Below, one piece after another: positions 39,743-53,399 of a stretch of DNA of 64,000 nucleotides (positions are counted from its first letter, which is position 1; the number at the start of each line of letters is the position of its first letter). The notes under the pieces are model-generated. The model made no database searches, was not told the DNA's origin, and saw nothing but the letters and a program-made list of their open reading frames with translations. The stretch lies in contig NZ_CP042344.1 in NCBI RefSeq assembly GCF_007954405.1, positions 992,001 to 1,056,000 on the forward strand, read 5' to 3'. A program made the translations under genes and the position numbers. The stretch is from Comamonas flocculans (GTDB lineage Bacteria; Pseudomonadota; Gammaproteobacteria; Burkholderiales; Burkholderiaceae_C).

Positions 39743-40978
39743 ATGTCTCGACTGCCTTTCACGGCCGGCTCCGCCCAGCGCTCGCACGCCGGCGCCCTGG
39801 CGCTGACGCTGGCCTGCGCCCTGATCGTCAGCGCCTGCAAGCCTTCGGGGGCACAGGCTCCGGCTGGCGGCAATGCGCCCCCTGCGCCACAGGTCGGCGT
39901 GGTGACGGTGCAGCCGGGCGACGTCGGCCTGGTTGCCGAGCTGCCGGGCCGGCTGGAAGCATCGCGCGTGGCTGAGGTCCGCGCACGCGCCGCCGGCATC
40001 CTGCAAAAGCGCACCTTCACCGAAGGCAGCGAGGTCAAGGCCGGGCAGCAGCTGTTCCTGATCGACAACGCCCCCTACCGCGCGAGCGTCGCGCAGGCCA
40101 AGGCCAGCCTGGCCCAGGCCGAGGCCAGCCTGGCGCAAAGCCGCGCGCTGGCCGAGCGCTATGCGCCGCTGGTGGCGCAAAACGCGGTGAGCAAGCAGGA
40201 CTACGACAACGCCGTGGCCGCGCGCCAGGCAGGCGAAGCCAACGTGGCAGCGGCCAGGGCGGCCGTGACCGCCGCGCAGATCAACCTGGACTACGCCAGG
40301 GTGACGGCGCCGATCTCGGGGCGCATAGGCCGTGCGCTGGTGACCGAGGGTGCGCTGGTCGGGCAGGGCAGCCCCACGCAGCTGGCCCTGATCCAGCAGA
40401 TCGATCCGCTCTACATCAACTTCACCCAGTCGGCGGCCGACGCCCTCAAGCTGCGCGCCCAGCTGGCCAGCGGCAAATACAAGGCCGCCGGCGCCGACGC
40501 CGCCAAGGTAACGCTGGTGCTGGAAGACGGCAGCATCTACCCGCACCCCGGCAAGCTGCTGTTCACCGACCTCTCCGTGGACCCGAGCAGCGGTCAGGTG
40601 ATGCTTCGCGCCGAAGTGCCCAACCCCGAGCACGCGCTGTTGCCGGGGTTGTACGTGCGCGTGCGGCTGGAGCAGGCGCAGGCGGACAACGCCGTGCTGC
40701 TGCCCCAGCAGGCGGTCACGCGCACGGCGGCCGGCGACTCGGTGCTGGTGGTGGGCGAAGGCGGCAAGCTGGCGCCGCGCCCGGTCAAGCTCGGGCCCAG
40801 CCAGGGCGACAACTGGGTGGTGCTGGACGGCCTGACGGCGGGCGAGCAGGTGATGGTGGACGGCTTTCAGAAGCTGCCGCGCAGCAAGCCGGGCGAGCCG
40901 GTGATCGTGCAGCCCGTGCCATGGAAGGCACCCGGCGCCGCGGGCGACAAGGCTGCGGCCCCCGCCGCCAAGTCCTGA
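39743..40978 (+). CDS. RND efflux membrane fusion protein (AcrA/MexA type)
   Basis: A 411-residue periplasmic adaptor and lipoprotein; the lipobox is VSAC. It then shows the barrel-sandwich and alpha-hairpin region (AEVRARAAGILQKRTFTEGS, then repeated heptads around ASLAQAEASLAQSRAL) and the second lipoyl half (INLDYARVTAPISGRIGRA). The beta-barrel and membrane-proximal domains are present. It bridges the inner-membrane pump and outer-membrane channel. The ATG at 39743 sets the signal peptide at the N-terminus. It is the first gene of the efflux operon, 18 bp before the pump gene. Confidence 0.95.
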   Translation: MSRLPFTAGSAQRSHAGALALTLACALIVSACKPSGAQAPAGGNAPPAPQVGVVTVQPGDVGLVAELPGRLEASRVAEVRARAAGILQKRTFTEGSEVKAGQQLFLIDNAPYRASVAQAKASLAQAEASLAQSRALAERYAPLVAQNAVSKQDYDNAVAARQAGEANVAAARAAVTAAQINLDYARVTAPISGRIGRALVTEGALVGQGSPTQLALIQQIDPLYINFTQSAADALKLRAQLASGKYKAAGADAAKVTLVLEDGSIYPHPGKLLFTDLSVDPSSGQVMLRAEVPNPEHALLPGLYVRVRLEQAQADNAVLLPQQAVTRTAAGDSVLVVGEGGKLAPRPVKLGPSQGDNWVVLDGLTAGEQVMVDGFQKLPRSKPGEPVIVQPVPWKAPGAAGDKAAAPAAKS

Positions 40979-40996
40979 CCGCCCGGAGCCGAGCAC

Positions 40997-43900
40997 ATGG
41001 CCAAGTTTTTCATTGAACGACCCATCTTTGCATGGGTCATCGCCATCTTCATCATGGTGGCGGGCGCGGTCTCGATCACCAAACTGCCGATCGCCCAATA
41101 CCCCGCGGTCGCACCTCCAACGATCCAGATCTCGGCGGTCTATCCGGGCGCCACCGCGCAGACCCTGGAGGACTCGGTGCTCGCCGTCATCGAGCGCGAG
41201 ATGAACGGCGCCACGGGTCTGGTGTACGTCGAAACCACCAGCCAGGCCAACGGCACCGGCACGATCACGCTGAGTTTCGAGCCCGGCACCAACCCCGACC
41301 TGGCGCAGGTGGACGTGCAGAACCGCCTCGCGCGGGCCACCCCGCGCCTGCCCGCGGTGGTGGTGCAGCAAGGCGTGCGGGTGGAAAAGTCGCGCTCCAA
41401 CTTCCTGCTGTTCTCGATGCTGACCACGCAGACGCCGGACGTCAACATCGAGGCCTTGAACGACTACGCCGCGCGCAACATCGTGCCCGAGCTGCAGCGC
41501 CTGCCCGGCGTCGGCGCGGTGACGCAGTTCGGTGCCGAGCGGGCCATGCGCATCTGGATCGACCCGGCCAAGCTCAAGGGTTTCAGCCTCTCGCTCGACC
41601 AGGTCAACGCCGCCATCCGCGCGCAGAACGTGCAGATTCCGGCCGGCAACCTCGGCGACCAGCCCAGCGTACCCGGGCAAGCCACCACCGCCACCATCGT
41701 GGTGCGCGGCCAGCTGAACACCCCCGAGCAGTTCGGTGACATCGTGCTGCGTGCGCGCACCGACGGCGCCTCGGTGCGCCTGAAGGACGTGGCACGCATC
41801 GAGATCGGCTCGCAGAACTACAGCGGTGGCGCGCGGCTGGACGGCGCCGAGGCCGTGGGCATGGGCGTGCAGCTGACGCCCACAGCCAACGCGCTGGAAA
41901 CCGCCAAGGCCGTGCGCGCCAAGCTCGACGAGCTGCAGCAGTTCTTCCCCAAGGGCGTGGCCTACGCAATCCCCTACGACACCTCGGTGTTCATCTCCGT
42001 ATCCATCCAGAAGGTGGTCGAGACCCTGTTCGAGGCGGTGGCGCTGGTCTTCCTGGTGATGCTGCTGTTCCTGCAGAAATTCCGCTACACCATCATCCCG
42101 ACCATCGTCGTGCCGGTGGCCTTGCTCGGCACCTTCGCGACGCTGCTGGCGCTGGGTTTTTCCATCAACGTGCTGACCATGTTCGGCATGGTGCTGGTGA
42201 TCGGCATCGTGGTGGACGATGCCATCGTGGTGGTGGAAAACGTCGAGCGCATCATGGCCGAGGAAGGCCTGTCCCCGCTGGAAGCCACGCGCAAGGGCAT
42301 GGGCCAGATCTCGGGTGCGATCATCGGCGTGACCGTGGTGCTGGTTTCAGTCTTCGTGCCGCTGGCCTTCTTCCCGGGCTCGACGGGCAACATCTACCGG
42401 CAGTTCGCCGCCACGATGGGCACCTCCATCGCCTTCTCGGCCTTTCTCGCGCTCTCGCTCACGCCGGCACTGTGCGGCACACTGCTCAAGCCCATGGAAG
42501 AAGGACACGACCAGAAGCGCGGCTTCTTCGGCTGGTTCAACCGGGGTTTCCGGCGCACCACCACGCGCTATGAATCGGGGCTGGGGCGTTTGCTGCACCG
42601 CGGCGGGCGCATGATGATCGTCTACGCCGTGCTGGTGGGGGTGGTGTCGCTCATCTACACCCGGCTGCCGACCTCCTTCCTGCCCAACGAGGACCAGGGC
42701 AGCCTGATCACCAACGTGCAACTGCCCGCCGGTGCGTCCATTGCGCGCACCGAAGTGGCGCTCAAGGCCGTGGAAGAGTACATGCTGGCCCAGCCCGAGG
42801 TGCAGCACATCGTCACCGTCGCCGGCTTTTCCTTCTCCGGCCAGGGCCAGAACGCGGGCCTGGCCTTCGTGACGCTCAAGCCCTGGGACGAGCGTCCCGG
42901 CCCGGAACACGGCGCCGAGGCCATTGCCCAGCGGGCCACCATGGCGCTGTACGGTTTCCGCGACGCCTTCCTCTTCGCCATCAACCCGCCGCCCATCCCC
43001 GAACTGGGCAGCGCCGCCGGCTTCACCTTCCGCCTGCAGGACCGCGGCGGCAAGGGCCACGAGGCGCTGCTGGCAGCGCGCAACCAGCTGCTGGGCATGG
43101 CGGCGCAAAGCAAGCTGCTGGCCGGCGTGCGTCCGGACGGCATGGAAGACGCGCCGCAGATGCAGATCGACATCGACCGCGACAAGGCAGCGTCGCTGGG
43201 CGTGGGCTTCGACAGCATAGGCAGCGCGCTTGGCACCGCGCTCGGATCGGCCTACATCAACGACTTCCCCAGCCAGGGGCGGCTGCAGCGCGTCGTCGTG
43301 CAGGCGGACAGCGCCGCACGCATGCAACCCGAGGCGGTGCTGGACCTGCCGGTGCTCAACGACAAGGGGCAGGTAGTTCCGCTGTCCACCTTCGCCACCA
43401 CGCGCTGGGTCACGGGCGCCACCCAGACCGTGCGCTACAACGGCTACCCGGCGATGAAGATCGCCGGCGGACCGGCCCCGGGCCTGAGCACCGGCGAAGC
43501 CATGGCCGAGATGGAGCGCATCGCCGCGCAACTGCCTGAAGGCTTCGGCTATGAATGGACCGGCCAGTCGCGCGAGGAAAAACTGGCCAGCGGCCAGGCC
43601 ATGGTGCTCTACGCCTTCTCGCTGCTGGCCGTCTTCCTGGCGCTGGCGGCGCTGTACGAGAGCTGGTCGATCCCGTTTGCCGTGCTGCTGGTGGTGCCGC
43701 TGGGCGTGCTTGGCGTGCTGCTGGCCACGCTGCTGCGCGGCATGGCCAACGACGTGTATTTCCAGATCGGCCTGGTGACCATCATCGGGTTGTCGGCCAA
43801 GAACGCCATCCTGATCATCGAGTTCGCCAAGGACCTGCATGCCTCGGGCAAGAGCGTGTTCGAGGCTGCCGTCGCCGCGGCCCACCTGCGTTTTCGCCCC

Positions 43901-44143
43901 ATCGTGATGACCTCGCTGGCCTTTACCCTGGGCGTGATGCCGCTTTTCCTGGCCACGGGGGCCAGTTCGGCCAGCCAGCGCGCCATCGGCACCGGCGTGG
44001 TCGGAGGCATGATCACGAGCACGCTGCTGGCGGTGTTCTTCGTGCCGGTCTTCTTCGTACTGGTGCGCAGTTATTTCAAAGGCAGCAAGCGCCAGCAGGC
44101 CCATGACGCCGAGCAGGCACAACTGCATGGCAACGTGCACTGA
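40997..44143 (+). CDS. RND multidrug efflux permease (HAE1 family, AcrB/MexB type)
   Basis: A 1,048-residue inner-membrane pump that uses proton flow to expel hydrophobic drugs. It starts MAKFFIERPIFAWVIAIFIM. Twelve membrane segments occur in two repeats with large periplasmic loops. The conserved TM4 motif GIVVDDAIVVVENVERIM carries the paired aspartates of the proton relay. TM10-11 has GLSAKNAILIIEFA, and the F(R)PIVMTSLAF loop follows. Length and motif order are typical of HAE1. It is flanked by the adaptor and outer-membrane genes, so this is a complete tripartite system. Confidence 0.97.
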   Translation: MAKFFIERPIFAWVIAIFIMVAGAVSITKLPIAQYPAVAPPTIQISAVYPGATAQTLEDSVLAVIEREMNGATGLVYVETTSQANGTGTITLSFEPGTNPDLAQVDVQNRLARATPRLPAVVVQQGVRVEKSRSNFLLFSMLTTQTPDVNIEALNDYAARNIVPELQRLPGVGAVTQFGAERAMRIWIDPAKLKGFSLSLDQVNAAIRAQNVQIPAGNLGDQPSVPGQATTATIVVRGQLNTPEQFGDIVLRARTDGASVRLKDVARIEIGSQNYSGGARLDGAEAVGMGVQLTPTANALETAKAVRAKLDELQQFFPKGVAYAIPYDTSVFISVSIQKVVETLFEAVALVFLVMLLFLQKFRYTIIPTIVVPVALLGTFATLLALGFSINVLTMFGMVLVIGIVVDDAIVVVENVERIMAEEGLSPLEATRKGMGQISGAIIGVTVVLVSVFVPLAFFPGSTGNIYRQFAATMGTSIAFSAFLALSLTPALCGTLLKPMEEGHDQKRGFFGWFNRGFRRTTTRYESGLGRLLHRGGRMMIVYAVLVGVVSLIYTRLPTSFLPNEDQGSLITNVQLPAGASIARTEVALKAVEEYMLAQPEVQHIVTVAGFSFSGQGQNAGLAFVTLKPWDERPGPEHGAEAIAQRATMALYGFRDAFLFAINPPPIPELGSAAGFTFRLQDRGGKGHEALLAARNQLLGMAAQSKLLAGVRPDGMEDAPQMQIDIDRDKAASLGVGFDSIGSALGTALGSAYINDFPSQGRLQRVVVQADSAARMQPEAVLDLPVLNDKGQVVPLSTFATTRWVTGATQTVRYNGYPAMKIAGGPAPGLSTGEAMAEMERIAAQLPEGFGYEWTGQSREEKLASGQAMVLYAFSLLAVFLALAALYESWSIPFAVLLVVPLGVLGVLLATLLRGMANDVYFQIGLVTIIGLSAKNAILIIEFAKDLHASGKSVFEAAVAAAHLRFRPIVMTSLAFTLGVMPLFLATGASSASQRAIGTGVVGGMITSTLLAVFFVPVFFVLVRSYFKGSKRQQAHDAEQAQLHGNVH

Positions 44144-44156
44144 GAGCAATCCAACC

Positions 44157-45608
44157 ATGACCCAAAGCACTCCCTTCCTGCGCACGCGCGCCGCCGGAAC
44201 AGCCCTGGCGGCCGCCGTGCTGGCCGGCTGCAGCTTCATTCCGAACTACGAGCGCCCAGTGGCCCCGCTGCCCACCAGCTATCCCGGTGCAGTCCCCGCG
44301 GACGCGCAAGGCGCCAGGGCCGCCGCAGACATCCGCTGGCAGGACTACTTCACCGACCCGCAGCTGCAGGCCCTGATCGGGCTGGCGCTGCAAAACAACC
44401 GCGACCAGCGCGTGGCCATGCTTCGCGTCGAGCAGGCGCGCGCGCAGTTCGACATCCAGCGTTCCGCGGAATTGCCCACGGTCAATGCCATGGGCACCTT
44501 CACGCGCCAGCCGAACCCGGCCAACGGTAACAAGTACGGCTCGGTCTATCAGGCGGGCCTGGCCGTCACGGGCTGGGAGATCGACTTCTTCGGGCGCATC
44601 GCGGCGCTGAAGGAACAGGCGCTGGCCCAATACCTCGCCACCGACGAAGCCCGCAAGGCCGGCCAGATCAGCCTGGTTGCGGCGGTCGCCTCCGGGTGGC
44701 TCGCACTGGTGGCCGACGAAGAACTGATGGACCTGTCGCGGCGCACCCTGCAGACCCGCGAGGAGTCGGTCAAGCTCACGCGCCTGCGCCTGGACCATGG
44801 CGTCAGTTCCGAGCTGGACCTGCGCCAGGCGGAAAGCCTGGCTGAACAGGCGCGTGCGACGCTGGCGCAGCAGGAGCGCCAGCGCATGCTGGATGAAAAT
44901 GCCCTGGCCTTGCTCGTGGGCCAGGCCATCCCGGACGAGCTCCTGACCCGGCCCGGCCACAGGCGCCTGGCGGGGACCGCGCCCATGCAGCCCCTGCCGG
45001 CCGGATTGCCCTCGGAGCTGCTGCAGCACCGCCCGGACATCATGGCGGCGGAACAGCAGCTGATCGGCGCGAACGCCAGCATAGGGGCGGCGCGCGCGGC
45101 GTTCTTCCCGCGCATCGCGCTGACCGCACAGTTCGGCAGCACCAGCACCGAACTGTCGGGCCTGTTCAAGGGCGGCAGCTGGGCCTTTTCGCTGGCACCG
45201 CAGGCGGTACTGCCGATTTTCGATGCCGGGCGCAACCAGGCCAACCTCAGGGCGGCGCAGGTCGGCCGCGAGATCGCGGTAGCCCAGTACGAAAAGTCCA
45301 TACAGACGGCCTTCCGCGAGGTGGCGGATGCCTTGGCCGGTCGCGCCACGCTGCAGGACCAGCTGGACGCCCAGATGGCGCAGACGCGCTCGGACACGCG
45401 CCGCTTCGAACTGTCGGATTTGCGCTATCGCAATGGCGTGGCAAGCTACCTCGACCTGCTCGACGCCCAGCGCTCGCTGTTCGCTTCCGAGCAGGCACTG
45501 GTGCTCACGCGGCTGCAGCAGCTGCAAAACCAGGTAGTGTTGTACAAGGTGCTGGGCGGAGGATGGAGCGCGGGGGAAGACACCACCGCGGCCACCGGGC
45601 GCGGCTGA
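44157..45608 (+). CDS. Outer-membrane efflux lipoprotein (OprM/NodT family)
   Basis: A 483-residue outer-membrane factor. A lipoprotein signal with lipobox LAGC is followed by YERPVAPLPTSYPG. Two internal repeats of the TolC fold are visible (LIGLALQNNRDQRVAMLRVEQARAQ split as LALQNNRDQRVA, and LLQHRPDIMAAEQQLIGAN). It forms the trimeric exit duct for the RND pump. It starts 13 bp after the pump gene; an upstream ATG at 44127 is less likely because it would bury the signal peptide. Confidence 0.94.
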   Translation: MTQSTPFLRTRAAGTALAAAVLAGCSFIPNYERPVAPLPTSYPGAVPADAQGARAAADIRWQDYFTDPQLQALIGLALQNNRDQRVAMLRVEQARAQFDIQRSAELPTVNAMGTFTRQPNPANGNKYGSVYQAGLAVTGWEIDFFGRIAALKEQALAQYLATDEARKAGQISLVAAVASGWLALVADEELMDLSRRTLQTREESVKLTRLRLDHGVSSELDLRQAESLAEQARATLAQQERQRMLDENALALLVGQAIPDELLTRPGHRRLAGTAPMQPLPAGLPSELLQHRPDIMAAEQQLIGANASIGAARAAFFPRIALTAQFGSTSTELSGLFKGGSWAFSLAPQAVLPIFDAGRNQANLRAAQVGREIAVAQYEKSIQTAFREVADALAGRATLQDQLDAQMAQTRSDTRRFELSDLRYRNGVASYLDLLDAQRSLFASEQALVLTRLQQLQNQVVLYKVLGGGWSAGEDTTAATGRG

Positions 45609-45661
45609 AGCCCTGGGCCGGTGGGCTCGCTGCCCGGCAGCAGGGAACAAAGGCACGCTCC

Positions 45662-45667
45662 TATAAT
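45662..45667 (+). promoter_or_regulatory. Probable -10 box for the cytochrome c gene
   Basis: A perfect TATAAT lies 48 bp upstream of the cytochrome start. No convincing -35 lies at the usual 16-18 bp, so an activator or alternative promoter may be involved. Confidence 0.35.
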
Positions 45668-45714
45668 GGAGAATGGATTGCGCAGGCGATCCGTCCGTCA
45701 AATGCGAGAAAACA

Positions 45715-46668
45715 ATGACCAACGAAAATGAAGAGACAAGCCACGGATTGATCAAGACCCCGGGCCAGACCCTGCTGGCCGCTTCGCTGGGGTTTCTGGC
45801 GCCCGTATTCGTCATCATGGGTCTGGTGTACTACTACTCTTCTGCACCCAAAATGGCGCCGGGCGGCGACAACAGCGCCCAGTCCATTGATCAGCGCATC
45901 CAGAAAGTAGGCAAGCTGGAAGTCAGCGACAACAGCCCGCGTGCCGCGCACAGCGCTGAAGAGGTCTACAAGGCGCAGTGCGCCGCCTGCCACGCCAGCG
46001 GCGCTGCCGGCGCGCCCAAGTTCGGCGATGCCGCGGCTTGGGCACCGCGCATCAAGCAGGGCCTGGAAGCGCTGGAGCATTCCGCGCTCAAGGGCAAGGG
46101 CGCCATGCCGCCGCAGGCCGGTGGCCAGTTCGACGACACCGAGATTGCCCGCGCCGTGGTCTACATGGCCAATGCCGCCGGGGCCAAGTTCGAAGAACCC
46201 GCAGCGGCGAGCGACGACGCCTCCGCCGCTTCCGAGCCGGCAGCTGCCGCACCCGCGAGTGCTCCGGCACCTGCGGCCTCGGCCGCGGCGGAAAAGCCGG
46301 CAGCTGGAGAGTCGTCCGCAACCCCTGCGCCTACCCCCGAACAGCCGGCGGCCGGGGAATCGTCTGCCACCCCGGCTGCCGCATCGCCCGCCCCCACGCA
46401 GACGGCCAGCGCTGAAGATGACGCGCATGCCGCCGCAGGCAAGAAAATTTACGACACCACCTGCGCAGCCTGCCATGGTACCGGCGTGGCTGGCGCCCCG
46501 AAGTTCGGCGACAAGGCTGCCTGGGCGCCCCGGCTGGCGGCGGGCTTCGACGAGGTGTTGAAAATCGCCACCCACGGCAAGGGCGCCATGCCGCCCAAGG
46601 GCGGCTCGAACGCCTCCGACGCGGACTTCAAGGCTGCGGTTGAATACCTGGTGAATTCCGCCCGGTAA
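45715..46668 (+). CDS. Membrane-anchored dihaem cytochrome c (cytochrome c5 type)
   Basis: A 317-residue protein. One N-terminal membrane anchor (about residues 20-40, GQTLLAASLGFLAPVFVIMG) precedes two class I cytochrome c domains. Haem sites are CAACH at 89-93 and 250-254. Each domain ends with the same GKGAMPP segment containing the likely axial Met, and both repeat APKFGD...AWAPR, so the protein arose by domain duplication. Between them lies an Ala/Pro/Glu/Ser linker of about 80 residues with the repeated phrase PAAGESSATPA. It probably shuttles electrons in the periplasm. No oxidase gene adjoins. Confidence 0.92.
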   Translation: MTNENEETSHGLIKTPGQTLLAASLGFLAPVFVIMGLVYYYSSAPKMAPGGDNSAQSIDQRIQKVGKLEVSDNSPRAAHSAEEVYKAQCAACHASGAAGAPKFGDAAAWAPRIKQGLEALEHSALKGKGAMPPQAGGQFDDTEIARAVVYMANAAGAKFEEPAAASDDASAASEPAAAAPASAPAPAASAAAEKPAAGESSATPAPTPEQPAAGESSATPAAASPAPTQTASAEDDAHAAAGKKIYDTTCAACHGTGVAGAPKFGDKAAWAPRLAAGFDEVLKIATHGKGAMPPKGGSNASDADFKAAVEYLVNSAR

Positions 46669-46697
46669 GTGCGCTTTCCGCGCCCTCCGCGCCCTTG

Positions 46698-46728
46698 GCC
46701 GGCAGTGCTCTCAGCCTGCCGGCTTTTT
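46698..46728 (+). terminator. Rho-independent terminator after the cytochrome c gene
   Basis: Stem GCCGGCAG (46698-46705) pairs with CTGCCGGC (46716-46723) around a 10-base loop, followed by TTTTT. The stop of the convergent hypothetical gene lies in the loop. Confidence 0.85.
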
Positions 46729-47262
46729 CATTCCCGCAATGCCCTGCTGCTGCGGGCTGCGTACGAACCGGTAGCGCGCGGGCAATGCGCTGTCGTCGAC
46801 CGGCTCTGGCGCTGTCCACACCCCCTGCTCCAGCAACTGCGCAGCCACCACCACATCGAGGCTGTGCATCAGCCCGAGCCCCAGCGGGGTCGCAATATAG
46901 AGCCTGCCGTGTTCATCGCAGATGGCCTGTCCGGCGCGCGTGCGCTGCCCGGTATGGGAAACCAGCTGCGCATCCGCACCGACGCGCCAGACCCAGGGCG
47001 CAGCCTCGAGTTCGACGTAGACGCGCTGCGGTCCGTTCTGAAAGAACCACTGCCCCTTGTCGTCGTGCAGGTAGTTGCGTGCGATGAAATCCAGCAAGCC
47101 CTGATGTTGCAGGCGCTCGCCCCTGCATAAGGGGAAGGGTCCGCACGCCTGAACCGAGGCATCGCGCAAATACCACTGCCCACGGGCATCCAACCCCAGC
47201 CAGCCGAAGCAGTGGGGAACCTCAGGCCACTTCTCGAGTGCACGCTTGACGATCTCGTCCAT
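46711..47262 (-). CDS. Conserved hypothetical protein, 183 aa
   Basis: Not recognised with confidence. The product has no signal peptide or membrane helix and is rich in Trp, Gly and Arg: MDEIVKRALEKWPEVPHCFG, then WLGLDARGQWYLRD and QWFFQNGPQRVYVELEAAPWVWR. The repeated W-Y/F-aromatic pattern suggests a compact beta-rich cytoplasmic fold. It resembles uncharacterised proteins I associate with comamonads (DUF29xx-type), but I cannot name the family. It is convergent with the cytochrome gene and shares its terminator region. It is downstream of the atp operon on the same strand but beyond that operon's terminator. Confidence 0.65.
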   Translation of the reverse strand: MDEIVKRALEKWPEVPHCFGWLGLDARGQWYLRDASVQACGPFPLCRGERLQHQGLLDFIARNYLHDDKGQWFFQNGPQRVYVELEAAPWVWRVGADAQLVSHTGQRTRAGQAICDEHGRLYIATPLGLGLMHSLDVVVAAQLLEQGVWTAPEPVDDSALPARYRFVRSPQQQGIAGMKKPAG

Positions 47263-47418
47263 GCAGGCAATTTTGCCCCAGCCATCCTGCCGCTTTTTCC
47301 CACGGCGTCACTCGGGCCGCCGCATGGACCAGCGCTCGCCATGCGGATATCCACGGGAGCCAGCGGAAACCCATGCCCGGAGGTTGGCGACAAACGGCTA
47401 CGGATCCATCGTGCAAAT

Positions 47419-47449
47419 GAAAAAAGGGCCCGTGCAAAAGCGGGCCCTT
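47419..47449 (-). terminator. Rho-independent terminator of the atp operon
   Basis: Read on the minus strand, AAGGGCCCG pairs with CGGGCCCTT (47441-47449 and 47424-47432) around eight bases. A run of six T follows (A-tract 47420-47425 on plus). It lies 25 bp after the atpC stop. Confidence 0.9.
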
Positions 47450-47473
47450 CGTCAGTGGCTGAACGGCGCGCGC

Positions 47474-47890
47474 TCAGCGCTTCTCGCGGAACTTGCGCAA
47501 GGCGGCAAGCTGGGCCGCCATGATGGCCAGTTCAGACTGGGCCCGGGCCAGATCGATCTCGCTCTTGGCGTGCGACAAGGCTTCCTGCGCCTGCTTTCTG
47601 GCTTCTTCGGCCTTCTGCTCGTCGAGGTCGCGACCGCGGATGGCGGTATCGGAAAGCACCGTCACGCGATCAGGTTGCACCTCGAGAATGCCGCCTGCCA
47701 CGAAGATGAATTCTTCACCGCCGCTGGCGAGCTCGATACGCACCGAGCCCGCCTTGATGCGCGTGATCAAGGGCGTGTGCTTGGGCAGGATGCCCAGCTC
47801 GCCCGCTTCACCGGGCAGAGCGACGAACTTCGCCTCACCCGAAAAGATCGACTCTTCGGCACTGACGACGTCCACGTGTATGGTGCTCAT
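47474..47890 (-). CDS. atpC: ATP synthase epsilon subunit
   Basis: A 138-residue F1 subunit. The N-terminal beta-sandwich has [20 protein letters not shown] and [13 protein letters not shown]. The C-terminal two-helix domain ([13 protein letters not shown] onward) can extend to inhibit ATP hydrolysis. Length and motifs are typical. It is the last gene of the operon, 86 bp after atpD. Confidence 0.97.
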   Translation of the reverse strand: MSTIHVDVVSAEESIFSGEAKFVALPGEAGELGILPKHTPLITRIKAGSVRIELASGGEEFIFVAGGILEVQPDRVTVLSDTAIRGRDLDEQKAEEARKQAQEALSHAKSEIDLARAQSELAIMAAQLAALRKFREKR

Positions 47891-47976
47891 GCAAACTCCT
47901 TGGATGCTTCACTGTAGTGACAACCCCGAGGCGAAGGACGGTAAAAACACCGTACCGCGCCCGGGCTCGTCGCCCG

Positions 47977-50309
<2,333 letters not shown>

Positions 50310-50328
50310 GTCGGATCTCCCCCTGCAC

Positions 50329-51888
<1,560 letters not shown>

Positions 51889-51929
51889 GACTCTTTCCTT
51901 CTTTCCTTAAGTTGCCACGCCCGCCGCCC

Positions 51930-52469
51930 TCAGGCCAGCAGCGTCGCTTTCATTTGTTCCAGACGGGCCTTGACCGAAGTATCAAGCACCTCGTCACCGA
52001 CCACCACGCGCACGCCGCCGATCAATGACGGATCCACGCTCAGCGACAAATTCAGCTTGCGCCCGAAACGCTTCTCCAGCGTCACGCCCAGCTCCTGCAG
52101 TTGCTGCGGCGACAGGTCGAAGGCGCTGACTACCAGGGCGTCCGACGAACCCGCCGTCTGATTGACCAGCGCACGAAACTGCGCCGCGATTTCCGGCAGA
52201 ACGCGCAGACGTCCGTTCTCGACCACCGCAGTCAGCAGGTTGGTCGCGCTCGCGGGCAGCTTGCTGCGAGCCACGCCGGTCATGATCTCCAGAATTTGCG
52301 ACGCCGTCACTTTCGGACTTTCGGCCATCTGCAGCAGCTGCGGGTTCGCCGCAATGGCAGCCAGCTCGTCAAGCCACTGCACGGCAGCAGCGAAGTCGGC
52401 CTTCTGGCTCGAACAGGCCTTGAACAAGGCCTCCGCGTAGGGACGGGCAATAGTGGCAAGTTCCGCCAT
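51930..52469 (-). CDS. atpH: ATP synthase delta subunit
   Basis: A 179-residue peripheral-stalk subunit that ties F1 to the b dimer. It starts with [12 protein letters not shown] and has the C-terminal signature of the family ([20 protein letters not shown]). It is 13 bp after atpF. Confidence 0.96.
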   Translation of the reverse strand: MAELATIARPYAEALFKACSSQKADFAAAVQWLDELAAIAANPQLLQMAESPKVTASQILEIMTGVARSKLPASATNLLTAVVENGRLRVLPEIAAQFRALVNQTAGSSDALVVSAFDLSPQQLQELGVTLEKRFGRKLNLSLSVDPSLIGGVRVVVGDEVLDTSVKARLEQMKATLLA

Positions 52470-52482
52470 GTTCGTCCCCTTC

Positions 52483-52953
52483 CTACAGCTCGGTCTTCAG
52501 ACGGGTGAGCAATTCGGAGTGCACGGACGGATTGACTTCCTTGCGCAGAATCTGCTCGGCGCCCTTGACGGCCAGCTGGGCGACCTGTTCGCGCAACGCT
52601 TCGCGCGCCTGGATGACCTGCTGCTCGGCTTCCACCCGAGCAGCGGCAACGATCTTGTTGCCCTCTTCGGCGGCACGGGCCTTGGCCTCTTCAATGATGG
52701 CGCGCGCATGGCTTTCCGCGTCCGCCAGGCGCTGCGCGCTTTCATTGCGCGTTTCGGCGAGCTGCTGCTCGACCCGCTGATTGGCCGCTGCCAGCTCGGT
52801 CTTGGCCTTGTCGGCCGCTGCCAGGCCATCGGCGACCTTCTGCGCCCGTTCGTCCAATGCATTGGCAATCGGCGGCCACACAAACTTCATCGTGAATGCC
52901 ACGAGGAGCAGAAACACGATGATTTGAATGATGAGGGTAGCGGTGATGCTCAC
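52483..52953 (-). CDS. atpF: ATP synthase b subunit
   Basis: A 156-residue stator subunit. A single N-terminal membrane helix ([21 protein letters not shown]) is followed by a long charged coiled coil ([20 protein letters not shown], then [15 protein letters not shown]). The start codon is GTG at 52953, which gives the canonical MSITATLI N-terminus. Confidence 0.96.
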   Translation of the reverse strand: MSITATLIIQIIVFLLLVAFTMKFVWPPIANALDERAQKVADGLAAADKAKTELAAANQRVEQQLAETRNESAQRLADAESHARAIIEEAKARAAEEGNKIVAAARVEAEQQVIQAREALREQVAQLAVKGAEQILRKEVNPSVHSELLTRLKTEL

Positions 52954-53051
52954 TTTGGTTCCTTGGATTGCAGCGGCACGAAGCCGCGATACTCAGTGGC
53001 CGGGCTGGCGCAACACACGGAAGCGCCGCCCTTCCCAACCCGATCCGGAAC

Positions 53052-53399
<348 letters not shown>

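Noticed and set aside
45626..45650. Terminator hairpin after the efflux operon
   Set aside because: GCTGCC and GGCAGC could pair, but the loop is one base and no T-run follows.
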